Positions 33,759 to 43,743 of a stretch of 64,000 bases of DNA are shown here, piece after piece. The notes below the pieces were generated by a model. That model made no database searches, was not told the DNA's origin, and was given only the letters and a program-made list of their open reading frames with translations. Position 1 is the first letter of the stretch; each line of letters opens with the position of its first letter. A program made the translations under genes and the position numbers. Source of the DNA: DATJLY01 sp963773665 (GTDB lineage Bacteria; Pseudomonadota; Alphaproteobacteria; ATCC43930; CGMCC-115725); the NCBI GenBank assembly GCA_963773665.1, contig CAVZBZ010000001.1, positions 1,443,231 to 1,507,230 of the forward strand. The letters run 5' to 3'.

Positions 33759-36700
33759 TTACTCCTTAAGTTCGAGACGCAGCGTGTGGATCTCGAAAGG
33801 CCGAAAGAACAGGCGAACCGCATCACCGGCAATAGTCAGCGGCTCGGCCCCCTCCTCGATGAGGTTCGTCATCGAAGCGCCGGCAAGTTCGAGGCCGCAC
33901 CGCAGCTCCGCCTCCGTCGCAGCACCGGCCGCCTCGTAAAGCCGGACGACGAGCCCGCGCCCGTCCTCCGCCTGCTTCACCGTCTCGATAATGACATTCT
34001 GCGCGGAAACCTCGAGCCATGCTGCGCGGGACGGCAGTTTGGTGCCGCAGGGTGCGCCGACGATCCTAAGCGGCACGTTGAGCTCATAGGCCGCGCGCGC
34101 CACCCCGCCTGCGACGTGATCGCCCGCGTGCGGGTAAAGCGCATAGGTGAAGACGTGCGCGGCGCGGTCGGCCGTCGGATCGGGCGCATGCGGGCTGCGC
34201 AACAGGTTCAGATCGAGGATGCTGTCCTGCACCCTGTGACCGTACTTGCAATCGTCGAGCAGCGCCACGCCATAGGAGCCGGCCGAAAGATCGACCCATT
34301 GCTGGGCGCAGATCTCGAATTTCGCGCGGTCGGCCGGCGTGTCACCGTGGGTCGGCCGGCGGATCGAGCCGAACTGGATGCCGCAGGTCGCCTCGCGCGC
34401 GCAGACCGCGACGGGAAAGCTCGTGCGCAGCATGCGCCCGGATTCGCGCCAATCGACCCGCGTCTCGAAATCGATGCGCCGGTTGCCGGCGCACAGCACA
34501 ACGTCCTGCTCGACGGTCGAGCTGCCATAGCGATAGCGCATGCGCAGGATCGCGCGCGGCCCGTCCGCCACCGGCTCGGATCTTTCGAGCGCGAAGCGCT
34601 CGGGCACGACATTGCGATAGTCCATCGGAATGTCCCACGCGTCGCCCGCATCTGCATAGACGGCAAGCACGTTGCCGGCCGCGCCCGGCACCAGCACGTC
34701 GCATCCCGTCTCCTTGTCGAAGCATCGCGCGATGGCGCCGTCCGCGGCGAATTCGAGCCGGAGCGCCTCGTTCTCGAGCACGCTGTCCACCGCCCGCGGC
34801 GGCGCCATGGGCTGCGCGTCCTCGGCATCGATCACCGCGTAGCCGAGCGGCGGCACCGTCGCCCGCACCCAGCCGCGGCCGAGGCGAAGCCATTCCGTCC
34901 GCTCCCACGAGAGGCTGTTCATCACGATGACGGGCGCGGCCGCTTCGCCGCGCCGGATCGCTCCGCTCAGCGCCGTATCCGCCGCCGCGGTCAGTTCCTC
35001 GACCTCGCGGGCAAGCGCCGCATAGCGCGCGAGCAATTCGTCATAGACGCGCGCAATCGACGAGCCCGGCAGGATGTCGTGGAACTGGTAGAGCAGCACC
35101 TCCTTCCAGATCGCTTCGAGCCGCCCGGTCGGATAGGTGTGCCCGGCAAGCTGCGCGGCCAAAGATGCCGCGAATTCGAGCTCGCGCAGCGCCAGTTCGA
35201 GCTTGCGGTTGAAGCGCTTGCTGCGCGCCTGCGTCGTATAGGTGCCTTGGTGGCGCTCGAGGTAAAGCTCGCCGCGCCAGGTGGCAAAGCGCGCCGCGTC
35301 CGTTCGGATGTGGCGGAAGAACGATCGGGATGGCTCCTGCACGACCGGCGCAAGCCCGGCCAGATCCTTCTCGCGGGCGAGAAGTTCCAGATGCTCCTCG
35401 CCGGGCCCGCCGCCGCCGTCGCCGATCCCGAACAGCAGAAGCACGCGGTCCGACACGGATTTTTCGAGGAAATTTGTCGTGGCCTTGTGCACCGCGCGCG
35501 GCGCGCCGGAACTGTTGTAGGTATCCTCGGGCGGGAAGTGCGCGAGCACTTTCGAGCCGTCGATACCCTCCCACCAGAATGTGTGATGGGGATGCCGCGT
35601 GACCCAGTTCCACGACAGTTTCTGGGTCATGAAGCAATCGACGCCGCTCTTGGCGAGGAGCTGCGGCACGGCGCCGCTGCATCCGAACACGTCGGGCTGC
35701 CAGAGGCAGGACGGCTCCGTGCCGAACTCCTCGCGGAAGAAGCGCTTGCCGTACAGGATCTGCCGCACCAGCAACTCGCCCCCGGTGAGGTTGAGGTCGG
35801 CCTCGACCCACATCGCGCCTTGCGGCTCCCACCGTCCCTCGGCGACGCGGCGCTTGATGCGGGCGTAGAGGCCGGGATGGGTTCGCTTTATCCAGTCATA
35901 TTGCTGCGGCTGGCTTGCCCCGAACACATAGTCGGGATAGCGCTCCATGAGCGCGAGCGCGGTCGCGAAGGAGCGTGCCGATTTGCGCACCGTCTCGCGA
36001 ATGGGCCAAAGCCAGGCGAGATCGATATGCGCGTGGCCGACGGCGCTTACGGTCAACGCAATATCGCCGCCGCGCTTGCGCAGCGCCGGCGCGAGCAAGG
36101 CGCGCGCCGTCGCCGCTTCCGCATCGGTGAAGCGGCGGAGCGCGCCGCACGAAGCGGACAGCGCTTCCCCGATCTCGGCGGCGCGTGCGCGGTCAGCGGC
36201 AAGGAGCGGCAGAAGGTCGTTCAGGACCGCGAAATCGTAGGCGAGTGCCAAGAGCGCGGGATTGCGCACGGCGATCTTCGCGAGCGCGAGCGTGCCGTTC
36301 CCGCGGCGCACGCCGAAGAGATCGTTGGCCCCGGCATCGGCCCACAGCTCGACCGGCTCGCCGCCGCGCGCCGAGGCCAAGAGCGGCACGACGCGCTTTT
36401 GCGGATCGCCCAGCTCGCGCGGAAAGGACGAACTGCCGCTGGTTAGGCCGAGGACCGGATTGCCCGCGCGATCGACGACGCACGCCTCGCCGTTCAGGTC
36501 GATGAGAAGGACGATTTCGCGCCCTGCCGCGCTCGCCGGCACTTCGCCGCGGAACAGGAACCAGGCGCAATCGAAGGGCGCCGTGCTCCACGCATCGCCC
36601 GGGCGCAGCGCGATCTTCCGCCCGGTTTCGCGCGCAGCGAACGGCACCGGCTCGGCCGTGACCCAAGCGCAGACTTCTAAGTCCGCGACCGGCGCATAGA

Positions 36701-36773
36701 TCGCCTCGCGGATCGATGCCTCGAAATCGGCTGGCGTTTTCTTTCGGAACCGGCGGAGCATGCGACGGCGCAA
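33759..36773 (-). CDS. alpha-mannosidase, glycoside hydrolase family 38
   Basis: A 1004-residue GH38 enzyme. The zinc site begins with AVGHAHIDLAWLWPIRET (His247, His249, Asp251). The likely nucleophile is Asp361 in CLWQPDVFGCSGAVPQLL. The N-terminal ancillary domain (1-230) and the C-terminal beta-sandwich (from ~640) fit the ~1000-residue bacterial and fungal cytosolic type. No signal peptide is seen, so it acts in the cytoplasm on imported alpha-mannosides. It directly precedes the aromatic hydroxylase gene (2 bases). No sugar transporter is nearby, so its link to the other genes is unclear. Confidence 0.93.
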   Translation of the reverse strand: MRRRMLRRFRKKTPADFEASIREAIYAPVADLEVCAWVTAEPVPFAARETGRKIALRPGDAWSTAPFDCAWFLFRGEVPASAAGREIVLLIDLNGEACVVDRAGNPVLGLTSGSSSFPRELGDPQKRVVPLLASARGGEPVELWADAGANDLFGVRRGNGTLALAKIAVRNPALLALAYDFAVLNDLLPLLAADRARAAEIGEALSASCGALRRFTDAEAATARALLAPALRKRGGDIALTVSAVGHAHIDLAWLWPIRETVRKSARSFATALALMERYPDYVFGASQPQQYDWIKRTHPGLYARIKRRVAEGRWEPQGAMWVEADLNLTGGELLVRQILYGKRFFREEFGTEPSCLWQPDVFGCSGAVPQLLAKSGVDCFMTQKLSWNWVTRHPHHTFWWEGIDGSKVLAHFPPEDTYNSSGAPRAVHKATTNFLEKSVSDRVLLLFGIGDGGGGPGEEHLELLAREKDLAGLAPVVQEPSRSFFRHIRTDAARFATWRGELYLERHQGTYTTQARSKRFNRKLELALRELEFAASLAAQLAGHTYPTGRLEAIWKEVLLYQFHDILPGSSIARVYDELLARYAALAREVEELTAAADTALSGAIRRGEAAAPVIVMNSLSWERTEWLRLGRGWVRATVPPLGYAVIDAEDAQPMAPPRAVDSVLENEALRLEFAADGAIARCFDKETGCDVLVPGAAGNVLAVYADAGDAWDIPMDYRNVVPERFALERSEPVADGPRAILRMRYRYGSSTVEQDVVLCAGNRRIDFETRVDWRESGRMLRTSFPVAVCAREATCGIQFGSIRRPTHGDTPADRAKFEICAQQWVDLSAGSYGVALLDDCKYGHRVQDSILDLNLLRSPHAPDPTADRAAHVFTYALYPHAGDHVAGGVARAAYELNVPLRIVGAPCGTKLPSRAAWLEVSAQNVIIETVKQAEDGRGLVVRLYEAAGAATEAELRCGLELAGASMTNLIEEGAEPLTIAGDAVRLFFRPFEIHTLRLELKE

Positions 36774-36816
36774 CGATAAAGCGCCCGCGCGCTCGGTGCC
36801 AGCTTCCTTCGGCTTG

Positions 36817-37040
36817 TCAGAAATAGCGCGCGAGCGTGACGAGGAAGCTCTCAGCCTGCGGCAGGCTGCCGAACTCGCTGCGGCGAGGCCCTAGATTGGC
36901 GGCCGCGATCATGTCAACGGTCCAGAGGTCCGAGAGGTAGTAATCGGCGCTCGGCTGCGTGAGCTGCGAGCCGTCGTAGAGATCGACATTCACGAAGCCG
37001 GTGAGCTCCAGCTTGGGCACGAAGGCATCGACCCAGTCGC
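36817..37040 (-). pseudogene. C-terminal fragment of an outer-membrane beta-barrel protein
   Basis: About 70 residues, from DAFVPKLELTGFVNVDLYDG through SADYYLSDLWTVDMIAAANL to LPQAESFLVTLARYF. Alternating hydrophobic strands and a terminal Phe after an aromatic residue are the outer-membrane assembly signature. No start codon with a signal peptide exists; coding resemblance stops near base 37040, where the truncated TetR gene begins on the other strand. The full protein would have had several hundred residues. Family not identified. Confidence 0.65.
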
Positions 37041-37043
37041 GTC

Positions 37044-37538
37044 GTGCAGGCGGACGACAAGCGGCTCCATGCCAAGCTCCTCGACAATGCGGCGATCCTC
37101 GCCGCTTGTCTCGAAGGCCGCGCCCGCAAAATGCGCCAGCCGCTTCAGTTGCCGCCGCCGCTCACGACCTCGGCGCTCAAGGAGACGCTGGAGCAGCTTG
37201 GCAAGGCGTTCGTGCGCGAGGGAACGAGGCCGAGCTCAGTTGCCGTATTCCGCCTCGCCATCGCCGAGCCTGATCCCGAAATCGCCGCGGTGCTCGATGC
37301 GGCCGTGCGCGAGGCGAACCGCGCGGCGGTCGCCGATTTCCTTGCCGACGCTCAGAAGCGAGGGCTCCTGCGGCCGGGCGATGCCCACCTCATGGCCGGA
37401 CAATACCTGGCGCTGCTTTGGGGGGATTTGTTCATGCGTCTGCTGCTGCGCGTCAGCCCGGCCCCCAACGAAGGCGAGCTCGAGCGGCGCGCCGGCGAGG
37501 CGTCGCGCATCATCCTCCTCGCCTACGGCACGCGATAG
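37044..37538 (+). pseudogene. TetR/AcrR regulator lacking its DNA-binding domain
   Basis: About 164 residues remain. LKETLEQLGKAFVREGTRPS, FRLAIAEPDPEIAAVLDAAV and MAGQYLALLWGDLFMRLLLR match the ligand-binding domain of AefR-like TetR proteins. The N-terminal helix-turn-helix (~50 residues) is absent in all three frames upstream, which are occupied by the truncated outer-membrane gene on the other strand. The product could not bind DNA as a TetR normally does. The first ~15 codons shown may already lie across the deletion junction. Confidence 0.68.
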
Positions 37539-37590
37539 ACAGCGGCTTCGTTCGCCGCGATGATGCGCGCCGCTGGCAAGGGAGGGCCGG

Positions 37591-39272
37591 ATGGAACCGC
37601 GGCGGCTGCGCGCGGAGCATGTCGTCGCGATCGGGGCTGCGCTCGCGGTCGCCGTGCTCATCGTGCTGCCGGTCCTCTTTCTTCTTTATGGCGGCTTTGC
37701 CGAGAACGGCGGGCTTACGCTGCGCTATTTCATCCGGGTGCTGGCGAGCCCGCTCTATCGCACCGCACTGTTGAACTCGCTCGAGCTGGGCGCGCTGAGC
37801 GCGCTTTTCAGCGTCGCGATCGGCGTGCCGCTCGCCTGGGCGGTCGCGCGCACCGATCTCCCCGGCAAGGCGTTCGTGCGTTTGACGGCGACGCTCTCCT
37901 ATCTCTCGCCGCCCTTTCTCCTGGCAATCGCCTACGTCACCCTGTTCAGCCCGAATGCGGGCATCATCAACGCGTTTTTGCGCGATGTGGCGGGCGCGCC
38001 GTCCCTCACCTTCAACATTTTCTCGATGGCGGGCCTCGTCCTGGTGACGGTGCCGCACACGTTCCCTTACGTCTATCTGCTCGCGGCGGCGGCGTTGCAG
38101 TCGGTCGATGCGTCCTACGAGGAATCGGCGCAAATCCTGGGCGCCGGCCGGCTGCGCACGGTACTTTCCGTCACCGCGCCGCTCGTGGCGCCTGCGATCC
38201 TGTCGGGCGCGCTCATCGCCTTCGTCAACGCCATCGCGCTTTTCGGCTCGCAGGCGATCGTGGGACTGCCGGCGCGCATCTTCACCCTGCCGACGCGGAT
38301 CTACGCCCTCTTCGACTATCCACCGCAATATGGCCTCGCCTCGGCGCTGTCGCTCGTCTTCGTCGCGATCACGGTGGCGGCGCTCTATCTTCAGCGCGCA
38401 TATCTTGCGCGGCGCTCTTATGTGACGGTCGGCGGCAAGGGCGTCCGCCCCGCGCCGATGCGGCTCGGCGCGCTGCGCTGGCCGGTCTTCGCCTTCGCAC
38501 TGCTCGTGTTCGTGGCCGCCGTCCTCCTGCCTTATGGCGCGCTCCTCGCGGTCTCGTTCAGCAAATCATGGGGGCTCGCGTTCTGGCAGAATCTGACGCT
38601 CGCCAACTACCGCTTTGTCCTGTTCGACTACGACATCACGCGGCGCGCGATCGCCAACAGCCTGGTGCTGGCCGCATTGGCGGCGACGCTCGCCGGCCTC
38701 TTGGGCGCGGCGATCGGCTGGATCGAGCTGCGCACCACGATCGCGGGGCGGCACCTGCTCGACTATGTCTCGCTCGTACCGCTGGGGCTTCCCGGCATCG
38801 TCATGGCGGTGGCGCTCATCGAGTTCTGGCTGCGCGTGCCGGTGCCGCTCTACGGCACGCTCGCAATTCTCCTGTTGGCCTATTGGGCGCGCTATGTGCC
38901 GTTGGGCGTGCGCGCGGCCAATGCGGCGCTCGGCAGGTGGACGGCACGCTCGAAGAGAGCGCGCGCATATTGGGCGCGTCGTGGGGCCTCACCATGCGCG
39001 AAATCACGCTGCCCTTGATCCGTCCCGGGTTGTTCGCCGGCTGGCTCCTCATTTTCGTGCCGGCGATCCAGGAATTGTCGGCCTCGATCCTGCTCTTCAG
39101 CTCGAGCTCGATCACGCTCGCGGTTGCCGTCTACAATCTCTACGAGAACGGCGCGCTCGAGCCGGTGGCCGCGCTTGCCATGATCGCCATGGCGATCATC
39201 GGCGCCGCCATTTGGGCGGCTCATCGCATCGGCGGGCGCGGCGGGGCCGAGCGGCTCGAGGCCGGCACCTGA
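37591..39272 (+). CDS. ABC transporter permease, iron(III)/FbpB type, frameshifted
   Basis: A double-length permease with two binding-protein-dependent transport domains, as in FbpB or PotB/PotC fusions. The first domain includes SYEESAQILGAGRLRTVLSV and the second RRAIANSLVLAALAATLAGL. The frame breaks near base 38937: restoring one C in GGCAGG gives LGQVDGTLEESARILGASWG, the EAA loop of the second domain, and continues to the stop at 39270-39272. The complete product would be ~560 residues with about 12 helices. The stop overlaps the ATPase start. One missing base in a short C run suggests sequencing error. Confidence 0.87.
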
Positions 39273-40376
39273 TGGCCGGGATCCGCATCGCCGGCCTCAG
39301 CAAGACATTCGGCGCGAGTGCCTCGCCCCTTGCCGCCGTGTCCGGCCTCACGCTCGACATCGCCGACAACCGGTTCGTGACGTTGCTCGGGCCGTCGGGC
39401 TGCGGCAAGACCACGACCTTGCGCCTCATCGCAGGGTATCTTCGCCCCGATGCCGGCAGCATCGAGGCGGGCGGGCGATTGCTGTCGTCGCCGGGATTCG
39501 GTCGTGCCGCCGGAGGCGCGCGGCATGGGCATGGTGTTCCAGAACTATGCCGTCTGGCCGCACAAGACGGTGTTCGAGAATGTCGTGTTCGGCCTCAGGG
39601 TCAGGAAGCTGCCGCGCGCGGATGCGCGCGAACGGGTCGAGCGCATCCTCGATCTCGTCAATCTCGCGGGGCTCGAGGAGCGCTATCCGAGCGCGCTTTC
39701 GGGCGGACAGCAGCAGCGCGTGGCACTGGCGCGGAGCCTCGTCGTCGAACCCGGCATCCTCCTGCTCGACGAGCCGCTGTCCAATCTCGACGCCAAGCTG
39801 CGCGAGCGCATGCGCGGCGAATTGAAGGCGCTGCAGCGCCGCACCGGCATCACCTTCGTCTATGTGACGCACGACCAGGCCGAGGCGATGGCGCTGTCCG
39901 ACGAGATCGCGGTGATGGACAGGGGGCGGCTTCTGCAATTCGGCACGCCGCGCGAGATTTATATGAAGCCGGCGAACCGCGCCGTCGCCGACTTCATGGG
40001 CGTCATCAATCTCCTGCCCGCGCGTGCCGCGGACGGCCGCGTCGAAGCCGGCCCCATCTGCCTCCGGCTCGCGCTGCCGCCGGGGCTTGCGTCGGGCGCG
40101 CCGGTCGAGCTTGCGGTGCGGCCCGAGGGGGTGCGGCTCCTTCGCGCCGGGACCGGCGGCAGCGGCGCCGTGAGCGCGCAGATCGAGGAGCAGGTATTTC
40201 TCGGCAATCTCAGCGAATATCGCGTGGCGCTTGCGGGCGGCGCCCGGCTCCGCGTGCAGGCGCCGGCGCTCGACGACTTTGCCGTCGGGTCCACGGCCGA
40301 CATCGTGATCGACCCGGCGCAATGCAGCGTGTTTCCGGCAGAGGACGAAGCAATTCCAAGGAGCGGCAGCCAATGA
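39272..40376 (+). CDS. ABC transporter ATP-binding protein, iron/spermidine type, frameshifted
   Basis: The ATPase of the import system. Walker A is LLGPSGCGKTTTLRLIAGYL, the Q-loop lies at GMGMVFQNYAVWPHKTV, the signature is LSGGQQQRVALARSLV, Walker B is GILLLDEPLSNLDAKLRERM and the H-loop is VYVTHDQAEAMALSDEI. A C-terminal TOBE domain follows. The frame breaks near 39495; removing one T gives SSPGSVVPPEARGMGMVFQ. ATG at 39272 overlaps the permease stop, and the 3' end overlaps the hydrolase start (ATGA at 40373). Confidence 0.9.
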
Positions 40377-41290
40377 CGGACGCGGCGGAAGTGAAGGGCA
40401 TCGAACATTGGACGAAAAAGGGCGACGTGCGGCTTTTCCTGTGGGAGAAGCGCGCCGTCGCCGAAGGGCCGGCGCGCGGCACGGTGCTGTTCGTGCACGG
40501 CTCGTCGATGGCCGCGCAGCCGACCTTCGATCTCAAAGTGCCCGGACGCCCCGATTCATCGGTCATGGACTGGTTCGCGCGGCGCGGGTTCGACACCTGG
40601 TGCGTCGACATGGAGGGCTATGGCCGCTCCGACAAGCAGCGGCCGATCAACAGCGACATAAGGACGGGCGCCGACGACCTCGCCGCGGCGACGGACCATA
40701 TTCTGAAGCTGCGCAATCCCGGACCGCTCTACGTCTATGGCATCTCGTCGGGCGCGCTGCGCGCGGCCGTGTTCGCCGAGCGCCACCCCGACCGGGTGAA
40801 GCGGCTCGCGCTCGACGCCTTCGTGTGGACCGGCAAGGGAAGCCCGACGCTCGCCGAACGCGCCAAGCGCCTGCCGGAATACCGCGCCCGGAACCGCCGC
40901 CCGATCGACCGCGCCTTCGTGCGCAGCATCTTCACGCGCGACCATCCCGGCACCGGCGACGACGCGGTCATCGAGGCGTTCGCCGATCAGATCCTGGCGC
41001 TCGACGATTCGGTGCCGACCGGGACCTATGTCGACATGTGCGCCAATCTCCCGGTCTGCGATCCGCGCAAGATCGCGGCGGCCACGCTCATCATGCGCGG
41101 CGAGTATGACGGCATCGCGAGCTTTGCCGACCTCATGGAATTCTTCGCGCTGCTGCCCAACCCGGACAAGCAGTTCGCCGTCATGCCTGGGGTGGCGCAC
41201 GCGTCCTTCCAGCAGAAGAACTATGCGCTCGTCTATCACATTCTCTATGCTTTCTTCACGGCGCCCGAGCCCGTCTATCGCGGGCACTGA
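40373..41290 (+). CDS. alpha/beta hydrolase within an ABC transporter operon
   Basis: A 305-residue alpha/beta hydrolase. VLFVHGSSMAAQPTFDL holds the oxyanion motif, YVYGISSGALRAAVFAERHP the nucleophile Ser (G-I-S-S-G), MRGEYDGIASFADLM the acid and PGVAHASFQQKN the His. No signal peptide, so it is cytosolic. It sits between the ABC ATPase (4-base overlap) and the binding-protein gene (22 bases), so it probably hydrolyses an ester or C-C bond in the imported compound. Substrate unknown. Confidence 0.92.
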   Translation: MTDAAEVKGIEHWTKKGDVRLFLWEKRAVAEGPARGTVLFVHGSSMAAQPTFDLKVPGRPDSSVMDWFARRGFDTWCVDMEGYGRSDKQRPINSDIRTGADDLAAATDHILKLRNPGPLYVYGISSGALRAAVFAERHPDRVKRLALDAFVWTGKGSPTLAERAKRLPEYRARNRRPIDRAFVRSIFTRDHPGTGDDAVIEAFADQILALDDSVPTGTYVDMCANLPVCDPRKIAAATLIMRGEYDGIASFADLMEFFALLPNPDKQFAVMPGVAHASFQQKNYALVYHILYAFFTAPEPVYRGH

Positions 41291-41312
41291 GGCGGCGAGG
41301 GAGGGACGCAGC

Positions 41313-42320
41313 ATGATCCGTCGGCCTGTCTTCTGCGGCGCGTTGGCGCTCGCTGCGCTTGCGGCGGCAGCGCACGCCGATCCCGTGGACATGGCGAAGG
41401 CGAAGCAGGAAGGCAGCGTGAGCTGGTACACCTCGACGCCGATCAATGCCGCCCAGAAGCTGTCCGACCTTTTCACCAAGGAGACCGGCATCAAGGTCGA
41501 GCTGTTTCGCTCGGGCGGCGAGGCGGTGCTGCGCCGCCTGATGCAGGAAATCTCCGCTGGGCGATTCGCCGCCGACGTCATCACAACGTCCGATCCCGCC
41601 GCCACGGCCGAGCTTGCCGACAAGGGCCTGTTCGTTTCGTTCAAGCCCGCGAATTTCGACAAGGTGCCGGCGGAAGTGAAGGACATGCAAGGCCGCTTCA
41701 TCGCGCAGCGCCTCAACATGCTCGGCATCATCGCGCGCGCCGACAAAGTGCAGGCCGCCGACCGGCCGAAGCGCTGGGCCGATCTCGTCAAGCCTGCCTA
41801 CAAGGGCGAGATGGTGATGCCGGACCCGTCCTTCGCTTCGCTTCAGCTCGTCGTGGTGGCGACGCTGTCGCAAAAGCTCGGCTGGGATTTCTACAAGGGG
41901 CTGCGCGCAAACGACGTGATGGTGGTCCAGGGCCATCAGCAGGTTGCCGACATGCTGAAGAGCGGCGAGCGGCTCATCGCCGCCGAAGGGGCCGACAGCT
42001 ACGCCTTCGAAGACCGCAAGGCGGGGCATGACGAGCTCACGATCTTTCCGGCCGAAGGTGCCTTCGCCGTCCCGGCGCCCACCGCCATCGTCAAGGGCGG
42101 GCCCCATCCCGAGGCCGCGAAGGCGTTGGCCCAGTTCATGCTGAGCGACGCCGCGCAAGGCCTTTTCCCCGAGATCGGCCTCTACGGCTCGCGCGCCGAC
42201 GCGCCGCCGCCCAAGGGCAATCCGAAACTCGCCGACGTGAAGCTGATGCCGGTCGATTACGTTGCGATCGAGAAGAGCGCTGCCGAAGTCAAGGAACGCT
42301 TCGCCGAGATTTTCCAATAG
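41313..42320 (+). CDS. ABC solute-binding protein, iron(III)/Fbp-like family
   Basis: A 335-residue periplasmic receptor of the type II fold. The signal peptide MIRRPVFCGALALAALAAAA ends near AHADPV. GSVSWYTSTPINAAQKLSDLFTKETGIKVE and the segment RLMQEISAGRFAADVITTSD are typical of Fbp-like and 2-aminoethylphosphonate or thiamine receptors. It is the receptor for the permease and ATPase just upstream. The Tyr ligands of true ferric-binding proteins cannot be confirmed by eye, and the hydrolase and GST in the operon favour an organic ligand. Confidence 0.92.
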   Translation: MIRRPVFCGALALAALAAAAHADPVDMAKAKQEGSVSWYTSTPINAAQKLSDLFTKETGIKVELFRSGGEAVLRRLMQEISAGRFAADVITTSDPAATAELADKGLFVSFKPANFDKVPAEVKDMQGRFIAQRLNMLGIIARADKVQAADRPKRWADLVKPAYKGEMVMPDPSFASLQLVVVATLSQKLGWDFYKGLRANDVMVVQGHQQVADMLKSGERLIAAEGADSYAFEDRKAGHDELTIFPAEGAFAVPAPTAIVKGGPHPEAAKALAQFMLSDAAQGLFPEIGLYGSRADAPPPKGNPKLADVKLMPVDYVAIEKSAAEVKERFAEIFQ

Positions 42321-42334
42321 AGGAGGACCAAGCC

Positions 42335-42953
42335 ATGATCGATCTCTATTTCTGGACCACCGATAACGGCCGCAAGGCGCTTCAGGCCATGGAGGAAACC
42401 GGGCTGCCGTACCGCCGCCGGCCGGTCGATCTGACGAAGCGCGAGCAGTTCGCGCCGGAATTCATGAAGATCAGCCCTGGCCATAAGATTTCCCGCGCTC
42501 GTCAACGATGACGGGCCGGGCGGTGCGCGCATCTCGCTGTGCGAATCGGGCGCCATCCTCAAATACCTCGCCGAGAAGGCCGGCGGCGCGCTCTATCCCG
42601 CCGAGCCGCGCCTGCGCCTCAAGGTCGATCAATGGTTCTTCTACGGCACCTCGACCTTCACGCCGCTCGCGCAGCAATACGGCCTTTTCATGCATCGCTT
42701 CGGCGAGGACGTGCCGCCGGCGAAGAAGCACTACGAGACGGTCATGCGCGACATGTTCGGCATTTTCGACCGCCATCTCGCCGACAGCGAATACATGGCA
42801 GGGGCATATTCGATTGCCGACATCTCGAGCTACCCGGACGTGCACATCCATGGCGCGCAGGGAATGGGGCTTGGCGATTATCCGAATTTGAAACGCTGGC
42901 ACGACGCGATCGCGGCGCGCCCCGCGGTTCAGAAGGCCTGGGCGCCGATCTGA
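42335..42953 (+). CDS. glutathione S-transferase, Nu-class-like, frameshifted
   Basis: About 205 residues. The start MIDLYFWTTDNGRKALQAME and the stretch EETGLPYRRRPVDLTKREQF resemble the YghU/YfcG group, which uses two glutathione molecules and Thr/Asn residues in place of Tyr or Cys. The frame breaks near 42488 at a T run: one T fewer gives GHKIPALVNDDGPGGARISL. The C-terminal domain ends YPNLKRWHDAIAARPAVQKAW. It closes the ABC operon, 14 bases after the binding-protein gene, and may reduce a peroxide or disulfide or cleave an ether made from the imported compound. Confidence 0.88.
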
Positions 42954-42960
42954 GAAGCGC

Positions 42961-43731
42961 TCACGCCGACCCACTCGCGCTGCGGAACAGCATGTAGGCG
43001 GCGACGGCGAGGATAACGAAGGCGAAGATGCGTGTGAGCAGGCCGCGGCGGCGCGCGGCACGGATCGCTGCCTGCATGCCCGCCGCGCCGCCCGCTATGC
43101 CGCCCGCGATGAAGAGGCCGGCAATCGGCCAATCGACCATGCCGGACCATGCGTAGTTGACCGCCGTCGTGAGCCCGAAGGCGCCGACCGAGAACAGCGA
43201 CGAGCCGATAGCGTTCAGCATCGGCATGCCGCTTGCCAGCATAATCCCCGGCACGATCAGGAAGCCGCCGCCGATGCCGAAGAAGCCTGAGAGCGCACCC
43301 GTCAGGAAGCCGATCGCAACAAGCCGGGCCGCGATATGCGGCTCGATGCGCACCGCCAAATCGCCTTCGGACGAGCGGCGCCGCAGCATCGAAAGTCCGA
43401 CGACGATCATGATGACCGCAAACAGGACGATGAGCTTCTGGCCTCCGACTGCCTTCCCGAGAGAGGAGCCGAGGAACGCGCCCACAATCCCGCCGGCAGC
43501 GAAGATCGTGGCGCATGGCCAGTGGACCGTTCCCGCCCGTCCATGCTGCGCCAAATTGGCAAAGGCGTTGACGGCCACCGCGAGCGCGCTCGTGCCGATC
43601 GCAATGTGCGGATCGGAAACTCCGACGACATAAAGCAGAAGCGGCACAGCGAGGATCGAACCTCCGCCGCCGATGAGGCCCAGCGAAAATCCGACGAAGG
43701 AGCCCGACAGGACCGCCAGCAGCGACTGCAC
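42961..43731 (-). CDS. TauE/SafE-family membrane exporter
   Basis: A 256-residue protein with about eight hydrophobic segments in two similar halves, each starting with a glycine-rich motif (SLGLIGGGGSILAVPLLLYV and ALSGFFGIGGGFLIVPGIML), the TauE/SafE pattern. Members move sulfite, sulfoacetate or other organic anions. It follows two YeeE/YedE genes in the same direction with a 12-base gap, so it likely works in sulfur compound traffic. Confidence 0.93.
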   Translation of the reverse strand: MQSLLAVLSGSFVGFSLGLIGGGGSILAVPLLLYVVGVSDPHIAIGTSALAVAVNAFANLAQHGRAGTVHWPCATIFAAGGIVGAFLGSSLGKAVGGQKLIVLFAVIMIVVGLSMLRRRSSEGDLAVRIEPHIAARLVAIGFLTGALSGFFGIGGGFLIVPGIMLASGMPMLNAIGSSLFSVGAFGLTTAVNYAWSGMVDWPIAGLFIAGGIAGGAAGMQAAIRAARRRGLLTRIFAFVILAVAAYMLFRSASGSA

Positions 43732-43743
43732 GGGCGGCCGGGA

